From an uncultured Faecalicatena sp. (GTDB taxonomy: Bacteria; Bacillota; Clostridia; Lachnospirales; Lachnospiraceae): a stretch of DNA of 64,000 bases. The stretch lies in assembly GCA_948468385.1 (NCBI GenBank), contig CAOKHZ010000017.1, positions 27,403 to 91,402 on the forward strand. Reading direction: 5' to 3'. Numbering within the stretch: the first letter of the stretch is position 1; each line of letters starts with the position of its first letter. The notes under the pieces were generated by a model that made no database searches, was not told the origin of the DNA, and saw only the letters and a list, made by a program, of their open reading frames with translations. Below are positions 39,463 to 48,164 of the stretch, in pieces. The translations under genes and the position numbers were made by a program.

Positions 39463-41139
39463 ATGGAAAAAGTCAAAATTCCAATTGGCGGTTCTGATTT
39501 TGCAGAATATCGCGAACATAATTATTATTATATTGATAAATCTGGGTTAATCCGAGAGTTGCTAAAATCACCCGCGACAAAGGTCACCTTGATTACTCGT
39601 CCCCGCCGCTTTGGAAAAACGTTGAACATGAGCATGCTCTCCTATTTTTTTGACATTCGAAAAAACAGCCGTCCTCTATTTGACGGATTGGAAATTTCTG
39701 TCAACAAAGACTTGTGCCAATCTTGGATGAATCAATACCCGACCATATTCATCACGTTTAAAACCGTGGATGGGAGAAATTATGAGGAAACATACGCGAT
39801 GCTGAGAGCGGTCATCTCATCCATTTGTATTGACCACTATAACTTATTAGATGACGAGAAAATAAACCCCGTTCAAAAGCGCACTTTCCTGAAGCTCGCC
39901 CAAAAAGAGGCCTCCCTGGAGGAAGTGAAAAACAGCCTCCTTCTAATTACGCAAATGTTAAGGGAGCATTATGGAAAACCGGTCATCCTTTTAATTGACG
40001 AGTACGACGTTCCTTTGGCCAAGGCCAGTGCCAATGGATTTTACAAGGACATGCTTGACGTAATTAAAGGGTTGCTACAAGTAATGAAGGACAATCCCTC
40101 GCTCCAACATGCCGTTGTCACGGGATGCCTGCGTATCGCCAAAGAAAGTATTTTCTCCGGAACAAACAATTTCACGTCGGACACCATTACGGACACCCGC
40201 TTGAATGAGTATTTCGGTTTTACCCAAAATGACGTGGACGGACTTTTGTCTGCCACGGAACTTACGATACACGCCAATGAAATCAAAACATGGTACGATG
40301 GCTATTCTTTTGGGGAGTTTGATGTATATTGCCCGTGGGACGTGATGAACCATGTAAGCGCATTATTACAAAATCCAACCGTAAAACCAAAAGGATATTG
40401 GAAGAACACCAGTGACAACGCCATCATCCGTTCCTTCATCGAACATTCCGGCAGTGCGATTACGCAGAAGTTCGAAGAACTTCTTGCCGGAAAGTATATT
40501 ATACAGAACGTCGCTGAAGACATGACTTACGATTATATTCACTCCTCCGAAGAAAATCTATGGAGCATACTGTACCTCACCGGTTACTTGACTCGGGTAA
40601 GAGAGGAGAATTTATCAGGACGTGTGCCGTCCGAGGGAGAATTTGCCTTGAAAATTCCCAATGCCGAGATTCAAGAAATTTTTGAAAATACGGTAATCAC
40701 ATGGTTTAGCGATACCGCAAAAACACTAAACCGCCAAAAACTATTTACCGCCGTCTGGAATCGCGACATCGAAACGCTTGAAAATGAAATGACGAAACTA
40801 TTACGAAAAACGATTAGCTATCACGATTATGGCGAAGATTTTTATCATGCGTTTTTGGCGGGAATTTTTGCAGGCGCAGGCTACCAAGTGGAATCCAACA
40901 AAGAACACGGCGAGGGACGAAGCGACATCATCGTGAAAGATTATGCCGAAGACCGAGCCGCCATCTTCGAAGTCAAACATTCCTTAAAATCAGAATTGCT
41001 ACAAAGAAACTGTGAAGACGCGCTAATGCAAATTGACGAGCGAATGTACGCCGAAGAATTTCGAGACGACTACGAAAAAATAATTTGTTACGGAATCGCT
41101 TTTTACAAAAAACGATGCCGAATACTGTCAGAATCATAG
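39463..41139 (+). CDS. AAA-ATPase-like protein with PD-(D/E)XK nuclease domain
   Basis: 558-aa accessory protein. The AAA-like domain opens with IPIGGSDFAEYREHNYYYID and a Walker A-like loop in TRPRRFGKTLNMSML; Walker B is VILLIDEYDVPL near 180. The C-terminal nuclease core is GRSDIIVKD...AAIFEVKHS (D, E-x-K) near 485-510. This is the AAA-ATPase-like/PDDEXK_9 pair, abundant in Bacteroides and Clostridia genomes and of unknown function, possibly defence or DNA maintenance. GATGGAGG precedes the ATG. It stands alone between an AraC and a convergent GH2 gene and has its own promoter and 3' hairpin. Confidence 0.87.
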   Translation: MEKVKIPIGGSDFAEYREHNYYYIDKSGLIRELLKSPATKVTLITRPRRFGKTLNMSMLSYFFDIRKNSRPLFDGLEISVNKDLCQSWMNQYPTIFITFKTVDGRNYEETYAMLRAVISSICIDHYNLLDDEKINPVQKRTFLKLAQKEASLEEVKNSLLLITQMLREHYGKPVILLIDEYDVPLAKASANGFYKDMLDVIKGLLQVMKDNPSLQHAVVTGCLRIAKESIFSGTNNFTSDTITDTRLNEYFGFTQNDVDGLLSATELTIHANEIKTWYDGYSFGEFDVYCPWDVMNHVSALLQNPTVKPKGYWKNTSDNAIIRSFIEHSGSAITQKFEELLAGKYIIQNVAEDMTYDYIHSSEENLWSILYLTGYLTRVREENLSGRVPSEGEFALKIPNAEIQEIFENTVITWFSDTAKTLNRQKLFTAVWNRDIETLENEMTKLLRKTISYHDYGEDFYHAFLAGIFAGAGYQVESNKEHGEGRSDIIVKDYAEDRAAIFEVKHSLKSELLQRNCEDALMQIDERMYAEEFRDDYEKIICYGIAFYKKRCRILSES

Positions 41140-41164
41140 GCCGTGCGATGAAACACACGGCCTA
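41137..41164. terminator. Hairpin between convergent genes
   Basis: TAGGCCGTG and its exact complement with a 10-nt loop overlap the stop of the AAA/nuclease gene; pyrimidine-rich sequence follows. Confidence 0.55.
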
Positions 41165-41210
41165 CGTTGCCATTTTCTAATTCTTATCCTTTTCCCTTAT
41201 TATTTTCCAA

Positions 41211-43679
41211 TTAACAAGCGTCTTGCACGGTCAGCTTTGCCGTCGCCTCGCCAAGGCCTTCCGTCTCCACCTTGACTTCCACTTCGCCCTCCTCGTAACC
41301 GCCGCGGACGATAATCTGCCATCTGCCCTCGTAGGACGTAAAGCTTCCCGTCGTATAGTTTTCCTCCGTGGACGCCCGGCCGGTGCCAAATCCGGCCAAA
41401 ACTGCCGCGCCGCCAACCGTCGCCGTCGCTTTGACGTCCGCCGCCGTCGGCACGTAATTCCCATCTGCGTCCACGATTTCCACCACGCCATAAGCGAGGC
41501 TTTGCCCGTCCGCGAGGATTTCGTCCTTCTCCATCGTGATGCGGATACCGGCCGGAGTACCCACGGTCGCCACCTTGTCGCGGGATACTTCCGCGCCGTT
41601 TGCGAAGCTTACCGCCTCCAAAGTTCCCGGCTCATAAGTCAATTCAAACACGGCCTTGTTGTGATTCTCCCTGCCCGCCGGTTTTCTGCCGAGGCTCTTA
41701 CCATTTTGCCACAACTCGACTTCCTCCGCGCCGGAGTATACTTCCACCTTGACCGGTTTTCCTTCCTGCCCGTGCCATGTCCAATAATTGCCGCCCTTGC
41801 TCCAGCCATAACGCCCGATTAGTTCTATCATGTCATGATTGGCCGGATTGTGACTGAAAATGTACGTCTCGTCAGATCCCCAGATAATTCGATGGTAAGC
41901 GCCCTGCGGCTTCACGTTTCCGCAAATATCAAAGTCCCCCGCCTGCGCCAGACGATATGGGTACTGGGCATAATTAAGCATTCTCGCCTGCTTCTGCGCC
42001 TGATCGGGTGTCGTGTAAATACTTTTTCCAATACCCGCCTCACCGATATAATCCCAGCTCGTCCACAGAAAATCTCCAATCAAATAAGGCAATTTTTCCA
42101 CGTAGCCCCAATATTCCTCGAATTCTCCCGGCTTGCTCTCCGTCGCGCAAATCACCCGATCCGGGAACATTTCATGGCTGCTCTCATAATGATAACTTAA
42201 ATAATTATATCCCACCACGTCCCAATCCTTGGCAAACGGCGCGGTATATTCCGGCCAGATTTTCTTGCCAAAAGAATTGTCCATGTTAATGAAGCTGCCT
42301 CCGTTCGCCGCCGTTTCCTCGGCAAAAGTCTTCCAAAACATCGCCGTATCCTCGTCATTTAACCCCTTAAAGAACGAGCACAATGCGCCGCACACCGGAC
42401 GCGTGGTATCATACTTCCTTACAAATGCCGCCAGGTTGGCTGACGTTTCGTATCCATTTTCCAATCCGCCCTGCTCGGACAATTCGTTCCCAATCGACCA
42501 GAAGCAGACCGACGGATGGTTGCGGTCACGAAGCAACATCGCACGTAATTCCTGCTGCCACTCATTGGCAAAAAAGTTGCTGAAATCGAACGTGTCCTTT
42601 TCCATGTTCCACACGTCGAACGCCTCGTCAATCACAATCATGCCCAGCTCGTCACAAACGGAAAGCAGCGCCGATGACTGCGGATTATGCGCCAGGCGCA
42701 GGGCATTATACCCGTTTTGCTTGTGAATGAGCACCTTGCGGTATTCTGCATCCTTGTATGATTCCGCCCCCAAAATGCCGTTGTCGTGGTGAATGCAGCC
42801 GCCTTTCAATTTCACGGACTTCCCGTTCAGCATGAAACCATGCTTCGCGTCCACCGAAACCGTGCGGATGCCAAATGCCTCCGCGTCCATATCAACCGCC
42901 GTTTTTGCCTCCGCGTCTTTGAAAAGCTCCACCTGCATCTCATAGAGAGCCGGATTTTCCGTGCTCCACAAATCGGCATTTTCCACCATGAATTTCTGTG
43001 TCACCGTCGTGGTTTCTTCGTTCGACAAACAGACCTTTTGCTTTCTCACGGCCACGACCTCACCCGTCTTTTTCTCCCGGCAAGTAAACGCAAGCGTTAC
43101 CTCGTCCTTATCCTTCGTGCCGTCTTTTTCTCCGCAGACTGTCACTTCCGCCTCAATCACCGCGTCCCCGTCCGCGACGTGCTTTGTGGTCACAAAGATT
43201 CCATTCTGCGCAATATGAAGCTTCGGTGCCGTCAAAAGATTTACCCCACGATAAAGCCCGGAACCGGGATACCAACGGCTGTTCGGCTCCGCGTCATTAT
43301 GTACGATGACCGTAATCTTATTGGCTCCCGCCTTTACAAAGGGACGAATATTGACCGTAAACGGCGTGTATCCGTAATGATGCCTGCCTGCCGGGTGGCC
43401 GTTTACCAGCACCTTCGTCAGGCCGAAGCATCCTTCAAAATCCAGCTCCATCACCTCGGTCAAATCTTTCTCTGTAAATTCCAGCACTTTCGTGTAAGTT
43501 CCCGCGCCGCCGTGGTAAAAGCCGACCTCGCTGCCGCCCCGCGCATGCGCGTCCACGTCCCCCTCGACCATAAAGTCGTGCGGCAGATTGACCGTACGCG
43601 TCTCCTTGTTCATGCCAGGAATATTGGATGGCCCCCCTTCCATAAATTCCCAGCCCTGGTTTAAACTCGTCTTCTTCAT
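41211..43679 (-). CDS. GH2 beta-galactosidase-like glycosidase with DUF4982
   Basis: 822-aa cytoplasmic GH2 enzyme. Order: sugar-binding sandwich (about 15-165), immunoglobulin-like domain (about 165-280), TIM barrel (about 285-560), a DUF4982 beta domain (about 625-690) and a C-terminal immunoglobulin/bacterial-Ig-like domain. The acid/base Glu is in CFWSIGNELSEQG and the nucleophile Glu in ICATESKPGEF. This is the compact form of GH2 seen in Bacteroidetes and Clostridia; beta-galactosidase is likely, but beta-glucuronidase or other activity cannot be excluded. AAGGAGG lies 11 nt before the ATG. Divergent from a long AraC regulator. Confidence 0.9.
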   Translation of the reverse strand: MKKTSLNQGWEFMEGGPSNIPGMNKETRTVNLPHDFMVEGDVDAHARGGSEVGFYHGGAGTYTKVLEFTEKDLTEVMELDFEGCFGLTKVLVNGHPAGRHHYGYTPFTVNIRPFVKAGANKITVIVHNDAEPNSRWYPGSGLYRGVNLLTAPKLHIAQNGIFVTTKHVADGDAVIEAEVTVCGEKDGTKDKDEVTLAFTCREKKTGEVVAVRKQKVCLSNEETTTVTQKFMVENADLWSTENPALYEMQVELFKDAEAKTAVDMDAEAFGIRTVSVDAKHGFMLNGKSVKLKGGCIHHDNGILGAESYKDAEYRKVLIHKQNGYNALRLAHNPQSSALLSVCDELGMIVIDEAFDVWNMEKDTFDFSNFFANEWQQELRAMLLRDRNHPSVCFWSIGNELSEQGGLENGYETSANLAAFVRKYDTTRPVCGALCSFFKGLNDEDTAMFWKTFAEETAANGGSFINMDNSFGKKIWPEYTAPFAKDWDVVGYNYLSYHYESSHEMFPDRVICATESKPGEFEEYWGYVEKLPYLIGDFLWTSWDYIGEAGIGKSIYTTPDQAQKQARMLNYAQYPYRLAQAGDFDICGNVKPQGAYHRIIWGSDETYIFSHNPANHDMIELIGRYGWSKGGNYWTWHGQEGKPVKVEVYSGAEEVELWQNGKSLGRKPAGRENHNKAVFELTYEPGTLEAVSFANGAEVSRDKVATVGTPAGIRITMEKDEILADGQSLAYGVVEIVDADGNYVPTAADVKATATVGGAAVLAGFGTGRASTEENYTTGSFTSYEGRWQIIVRGGYEEGEVEVKVETEGLGEATAKLTVQDAC

Positions 43680-43792
43680 GACTATGACATCCTCCTTAAC
43701 ATGACCTTTTAATTTTATGATATCATGTAATTTGCATTTCGAATATTCCTATATTTTATTTTTTGTTCCCATTCTAACCATTTCCAGTAATA

Positions 43793-43821
43793 TTGACTTC
43801 GTTGTATGAAATGCATATAAT
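43793..43821 (+). promoter_or_regulatory. Promoter of the AraC gene at 43910
   Basis: TTGACT (43793-43798), 17-bp spacer, perfect TATAAT (43816-43821). A strong AAGGAGGG at about 43851 lies in the leader with no ATG/GTG/TTG at the right distance. Confidence 0.8.
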
Positions 43822-43909
43822 ATAGATGGAATACTACTATCCAAAAACGCAAGGAGGGTTTCATATTAATCTCAATATCTGACGAATTTGACGAATGGGA
43901 GACTTTACC

Positions 43910-45283
43910 ATGACTACACCTACCGACATGCTTGACATTTTATCCTGCATTCCGGGCTTGTACGCTTGGGTTTACGACAAGTCCCAGACCCTGCTTTATA
44001 CGACCTGCCCCACACGGGATGTAAGCGTTCTGTTTGACCGCCTTTTTTCAGAATGCGATTACCACGCCCGCATTCACGCATATGCAAAAGACCACTCCGT
44101 CCCCTACGCGCTCAGCATTTACATGGGGCTGGTCTGGTACGCGGTTTTAGAAAAGACGGACGAGACATTGACAAAGATTTACCTCCTAGGCCCTGCCTTC
44201 CAATATCCCGTCTCCTTAAAACAATTGGAACAAACGCTGGCCAAGTACGAGGAGCAGGGCATGAATTTCCGCTCCAAGCGGCAACTTTTAAAGGCCATGG
44301 AACAATTACCCGTAATTCCCCACACGCAGCTCGCCTCCTATGCCATGATGCTGCATTACTGCATAACCGGAAAACGAATCATGTATCAGGATTTGCATTT
44401 TCTACAAGACACCCTGCCGGACTCCGGACACGAACAAACTTCTGGCACGTCTCTTTGCCCGTTGGAGGACTTTTACGCCGGCACCGCCGGTGAATTTGAC
44501 CAAAAATCCGTCAAAATCACCCCGTCAACCTACAAGGCCATCTGGGATACGGAAACGGAACTCGTTCAATCGCTACGACTGGACTTTTCGCCCGGCCAGG
44601 ATTCACGAACGCGCCATACACGCTCGTTTCCCGCCCAAAAGTCGCGGACAAGCAACGCGCACTCGTTTCCCGGCTGGAATCCGCAGACACATCGCCTTGA
44701 CCTGCTTCCCACGGACGCGTCCGGCATCCAGACCCCGGTTGGCAAGCTGAAAACTTCGGCCGTCATCATGGTCTCCCTCTGCGCCCGAACCGCGGTGGAG
44801 GCCGGGCTCACCTACGAGGAAGCCTACCGTCTGGCCGACGAATACCTGGGAAAAATCGAAAACGAGCCGCATTCTCCCGTCGGCCTGCAAAACCTGATGG
44901 GCGAAATTCCCAAGGTTTTTCACGAACATATTCAAAAACGCCGCCACGAAACACACACATACAGTCGCGAAGTCATGCTTTGCATGGATTACGTGCGAAA
45001 TCACGTCACGCAAGCCGTGAAACTGGACGAGCTGGCGCGTCTCACCAGTTATGCGCCATACTACCTTTCCCGCAAGTTCAAAGAAGAAACCGGGCATCCC
45101 TTACGGGAATACATTCGCACGAAAAAAATGGAATACGCCGCCTTCCTGCTCGCCACCACGGATGACGGCATCCAAGACATTATGGAAAAAATCGGGCTCT
45201 CCTCCCGCAGCCATTTCTCTCAAGACTTCCAAGCCGTCATGGGGATGAGCCCGGCGGCATATCGGACGGCAAACAAGAAGTGA
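43910..45283 (+). CDS. Large AraC-family regulator of the second GH2 locus
   Basis: 457-aa regulator. The N-terminal about 180 residues form a sensor of unknown type (GLYAWVYDKSQTLLYTTCPT); a central region of about 130 residues carries a repeat insert, and the last about 100 residues are the AraC DNA-binding domain (VKLDELARLTSYAPYYLSRK and IQDIMEKIGLSSRSHFSQDF, ending SPAAYRTANK). The start at 43910 follows GGGAG by 8 nt. Divergent from the DUF4982-containing GH2 gene. Confidence 0.87.
   Translation: MTTPTDMLDILSCIPGLYAWVYDKSQTLLYTTCPTRDVSVLFDRLFSECDYHARIHAYAKDHSVPYALSIYMGLVWYAVLEKTDETLTKIYLLGPAFQYPVSLKQLEQTLAKYEEQGMNFRSKRQLLKAMEQLPVIPHTQLASYAMMLHYCITGKRIMYQDLHFLQDTLPDSGHEQTSGTSLCPLEDFYAGTAGEFDQKSVKITPSTYKAIWDTETELVQSLRLDFSPGQDSRTRHTRSFPAQKSRTSNAHSFPGWNPQTHRLDLLPTDASGIQTPVGKLKTSAVIMVSLCARTAVEAGLTYEEAYRLADEYLGKIENEPHSPVGLQNLMGEIPKVFHEHIQKRRHETHTYSREVMLCMDYVRNHVTQAVKLDELARLTSYAPYYLSRKFKEETGHPLREYIRTKKMEYAAFLLATTDDGIQDIMEKIGLSSRSHFSQDFQAVMGMSPAAYRTANKK
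44591..44707 (+). repeat. 3 x 39-bp in-frame tandem repeat in the AraC regulator
   Basis: Three 39-bp units (44591-44629, 44630-44668, 44669-44707) encode 13-mers of the kind PGQDSRTRHTRSF and PAQKSRTSNAHSF in the linker between sensor and DNA-binding domains. Confidence 0.8.
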
Positions 45284-45287
45284 GCAA

Positions 45288-45317
45288 GATTGCGAGAGCA
45301 CGAAGTGCGTAGCAATC
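45288..45317 (+). terminator. Hairpin after the AraC gene
   Basis: GATTGC/GCAATC plus an inner GCAC/GTGC stem fold just after the stop codon; no U-run. Confidence 0.35.
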
Positions 45318-45395
45318 CGCGGTTATCATAGGAGTAAAATAAAACCATTGGCACGCCACCCAATTCGAGCCCCACCTCGTTGGATGGCGTATATT

Positions 45396-45614
45396 TTTGT
45401 CGATTTCGTGTAATACTAATTATAGAAAATTCTTGAATATGTGTATTTACATCAATATAAAAATTCTTGATTTTGTGTATATGTAAATGTATCAAAAATC
45501 TTGAATGCGTGCAAATATTTCGTTATATAATTCTCGTTTTCGTGTATTCTAATTGTTGAAAAAGTCTTGATTTTGTGTTATCATTCTTATAAGGAAAATC
45601 TCACTTTTGTGTTT
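45396..45614 (+). repeat. Seven phased direct repeats before the DUF4143 ATPase
   Basis: An 18-bp unit close to attcttGATTTTGTGTat starts at 45396, 45429, 45463, 45497, 45530, 45563 and 45597, that is with steps of 33, 34, 34, 33, 33 and 34 bp, about 3.2 helical turns. The 15-16 bp between units is AT-rich and not conserved. Units 2-4 read as TTGAWT-17 bp-TATnnA, like promoters. The last unit ends 1 nt before the GGAGG ribosome site of the next gene. This fills most of a 348-bp gap with no ORF. Confidence 0.85.
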
Positions 45615-45631
45615 TGGAGGTGAAATGGCAA

Positions 45632-46984
45632 GTGAAACGTAGGATTATCAATGAATTAATCAAATGGAAAAAAGAGGATGCCGGACGATGCGCGCTGCTG
45701 ATTGACGGGGCACGCCGTGTGGGAAAAAGCTACATCGCCGAAGAATTCGCAAAATCACAATACAAGAGCTACATTTTAATCGACTTCAACAATGCTGCCA
45801 AAGAAGTGGCCGACCTATTCGTCAATTACTTAACTGACTTGGACTCCTTTTTCATGTACCTTTCCAACTTTTATAACGTGAAGCTCCATGAGCGTGAATC
45901 GCTGATTATTTTTGACGAAGTTCAGCTTTTTCCGCGGGCGCGCTCGGCCATCAAGTACCTGGTGGCCGATGGGCGTTACGACTACCTCGAAACGGGTTCC
46001 CTCATGAGCATAAAGAAAAACGTCCAGGACATCCTGATACCGTCCGAAGAGCACCACGTCCAGATGTATCCCCTTGATTTCGAGGAGTTTTTATGGGCAT
46101 TAGGAAATGACACGCTGATGGACTTTATCAAAATGTGTTTTGAGAAAAGAAAGCCCCTGGGACAAGCGCTCCACCGAAAGGCGATGGATTATTTCAGACA
46201 ATACATGATTGTCGGGGGAATGCCGCAAGCCGTTGACTTTTACGCCCGTACACGTGACTTTGACATGGTGGATCGAGTGAAACGCGACATCCTCTCATTA
46301 TATCGCTCCGACATCGTGAAACATGCGGAAGGGTATGAAATGAAAGTGGAACAGATTTTTGACGAAATTCCCGCGCAACTGCAAAAGCATGACAGAAAGT
46401 TCCGACTCGCTTCCTTAAAAAAGGAGGCCCGCTTCCGCGATTATGAAAGCGCGTTGTTTTGGCTGAATGATGCCATGATTATAAACACTTGCTATAACTC
46501 CACAGCACCAAGCATCGGAATGAAACTCAACATGGACCGTTTGACGCTCAAGTGCTACATGGCGGACACCGGACTTTTAATTAGTCACGCCTTTGACGAG
46601 AACGGCATCATAAACGAGGAAATTTACAAAAAGCTTTTATTCGACAAACTGGAGGTCAACACCGGAATGATTATGGAAAACGCCGTCGCCCAGATGCTCG
46701 CGGCAAGCGGGCACAAGCTCTACTTCTATTCCAACTCGTCCCGCGATGACGCAACGTCCCGCATGGAAATTGATTTTCTGATAGCAAAAAGCAAAATCAG
46801 CAACCGCCACAACATTTCGCCCATCGAAGTGAAATCCGGCAAGAACTACACCTTGGGCTCACTGCGGAAATTCAAGAAAAAATACGCGGAACAACTACAC
46901 ACCCCTTACGTGTTGCACACAAGCGACTTGAAAGATGAGGAAGGCATCACCTTCCTGCCCATATACATGACGCCGCTTCTGTAA
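45632..46984 (+). CDS. AAA ATPase with DUF4143 domain
   Basis: 450-aa accessory ATPase. Walker A is DGARRVGKSYIAEEF (residues about 25-39), Walker B LIIFDEVQLFPRARSAIKYL near 95; DUF4143 begins near 200 (YRSDIVKHAEGYEMKVEQIF) and the end shows a PD-(D/E)XK-like pair, RMEIDFLIAK and SPIEVKSGKNY. The first codon is probably GTG at 45632, 9 nt after GGAGGTG; a TTG at 45614 is in frame but has no site. The nearby ATG at 45625 is out of frame and meets a stop at once. Function unknown (related genes are linked to mobile DNA and defence). The striking repeat array directly upstream suggests tight control. Confidence 0.85.
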   Translation: MKRRIINELIKWKKEDAGRCALLIDGARRVGKSYIAEEFAKSQYKSYILIDFNNAAKEVADLFVNYLTDLDSFFMYLSNFYNVKLHERESLIIFDEVQLFPRARSAIKYLVADGRYDYLETGSLMSIKKNVQDILIPSEEHHVQMYPLDFEEFLWALGNDTLMDFIKMCFEKRKPLGQALHRKAMDYFRQYMIVGGMPQAVDFYARTRDFDMVDRVKRDILSLYRSDIVKHAEGYEMKVEQIFDEIPAQLQKHDRKFRLASLKKEARFRDYESALFWLNDAMIINTCYNSTAPSIGMKLNMDRLTLKCYMADTGLLISHAFDENGIINEEIYKKLLFDKLEVNTGMIMENAVAQMLAASGHKLYFYSNSSRDDATSRMEIDFLIAKSKISNRHNISPIEVKSGKNYTLGSLRKFKKKYAEQLHTPYVLHTSDLKDEEGITFLPIYMTPLL

Positions 46985-47175
46985 AGGTAAAATCACAGTA
47001 GAACGGCCATGCCGCCCTCTCATTTTCGTGCAGACAAAGAGAGGACACGCCAAATGAAATTTGTTATATTTAAATGGTCATGAATGATAACGCGTACTCG
47101 CAGCGTCGGCGTATGGATGGCAACGCCGACGCCATCCGGGGCAGCGTTGCAAAAATCAAAGGAGTGAATGTAAAA

Positions 47176-48027
47176 ATGGAATGGATTGAAAGATTGAATG
47201 AGGCAATTGAATACATCGAGGAGAACCTCACGGGCAAAATCGACTACGAGCGGCTTGGACAAATCGCCTGCTGTTCGTCCTATCATTTTCAAAGGATGTT
47301 TTCTTATATGGCGGGGATGCCTTTGTCCGAATATGTCCGAAAACGGAAAATGTCACTGGCGGCCGTGGATTTACAAGGCGGAAATGCAAAAATCATTGAC
47401 GTGGCGGAAAAATACGGCTATAACTCCCCGACGGCATTCAATAGGGCATTTCAAAGCATCCATGGAATCGCCCCGTCCGCGGTAAAGGCCGAGGGCGTGT
47501 CCGTAAAATCCTTTCCACCGATTACGTTCAAAATCACGGTCAAAGGAGTGGAAGAAATGAATTATCGAATTGAGTCAAAAGAGGCGTTCCGCATTGTCGG
47601 CGTGTCCGTCCCGCTGGAAAAGGAAATCGAGAAAAACTTTGCAATCATCCCGTCCAAGTGGCAGGAAATCGCCATGAATGGCACGTTAGGACGACTCACG
47701 CAAATGATGAACACAAATCCCATGGGCGTGCTTGGCGTCAGCACCTGCAACGACGGAGATGAGTGGCGGTACTATATCGCCGTCTCCACCTCCATGGAAA
47801 AAGGGGATTTGGAAGAATACACCGTACCCGCCGCCACGTGGGCAATCTTTCCCGGTTCTGGAACCAACCAATCCATTCAAGAACTAGAGCGGCGCATCGT
47901 AACCGAGTGGCTTCCAACGTCCGGTTACGAATACGGCAACGCCCCGGATGTCGAGGTCTATTTAAATCCGGATCCGCAGAACGCCAGATACGAAGTGTGG
48001 ATACCCATAACGAAAAAAGAGTCATAA
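47176..48027 (+). CDS. AraC-type regulator with GyrI-like ligand-binding domain
   Basis: 283-aa regulator of the Rob/BmrR-like kind. Residues 1-105 are the AraC DNA-binding domain, here N-terminal (LNEAIEYIEENLTGKIDYER, SYHFQRMFSYMAGMPLSEYV); residues about 120-283 are a GyrI-like small-molecule (multidrug) binding domain (FRIVGVSVPLE, EEYTVPAATWAIFPGSG, VEVYLNPDP...YEVWIPI). The start at 47176 follows AAAGGAGTG by 9 nt; upstream in-frame codons lack a site. It may sense cationic drugs. A good terminator follows. Confidence 0.92.
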   Translation: MEWIERLNEAIEYIEENLTGKIDYERLGQIACCSSYHFQRMFSYMAGMPLSEYVRKRKMSLAAVDLQGGNAKIIDVAEKYGYNSPTAFNRAFQSIHGIAPSAVKAEGVSVKSFPPITFKITVKGVEEMNYRIESKEAFRIVGVSVPLEKEIEKNFAIIPSKWQEIAMNGTLGRLTQMMNTNPMGVLGVSTCNDGDEWRYYIAVSTSMEKGDLEEYTVPAATWAIFPGSGTNQSIQELERRIVTEWLPTSGYEYGNAPDVEVYLNPDPQNARYEVWIPITKKES

Positions 48028-48043
48028 ATGGTCATATGGAAGC

Positions 48044-48084
48044 ATTTCAAGGTACCGCACGGCAAACAAGTGGTGCCTTGAAAT
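48044..48084 (+). terminator. Rho-independent terminator
   Basis: ATTTCAAGGTACC and GGTGCCTTGAAAT form a 13-bp stem (one G-U) followed by ATTTTCATTTT. Confidence 0.75.
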
Positions 48085-48164
48085 ATTTTCATTTTACTCT
48101 CTCATGGCTTTCCCCCATATTCAAAGAATCACCCACCTTCCACGATACTTTGCAAATTACATTT

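Noticed and set aside
45396-45614. CRISPR-like array (18-bp repeats, 15-16 bp spacers)
   Set aside because: Repeats are too short and degenerate, spacers too short, and no cas genes are present; a promoter or binding-site array fits better.
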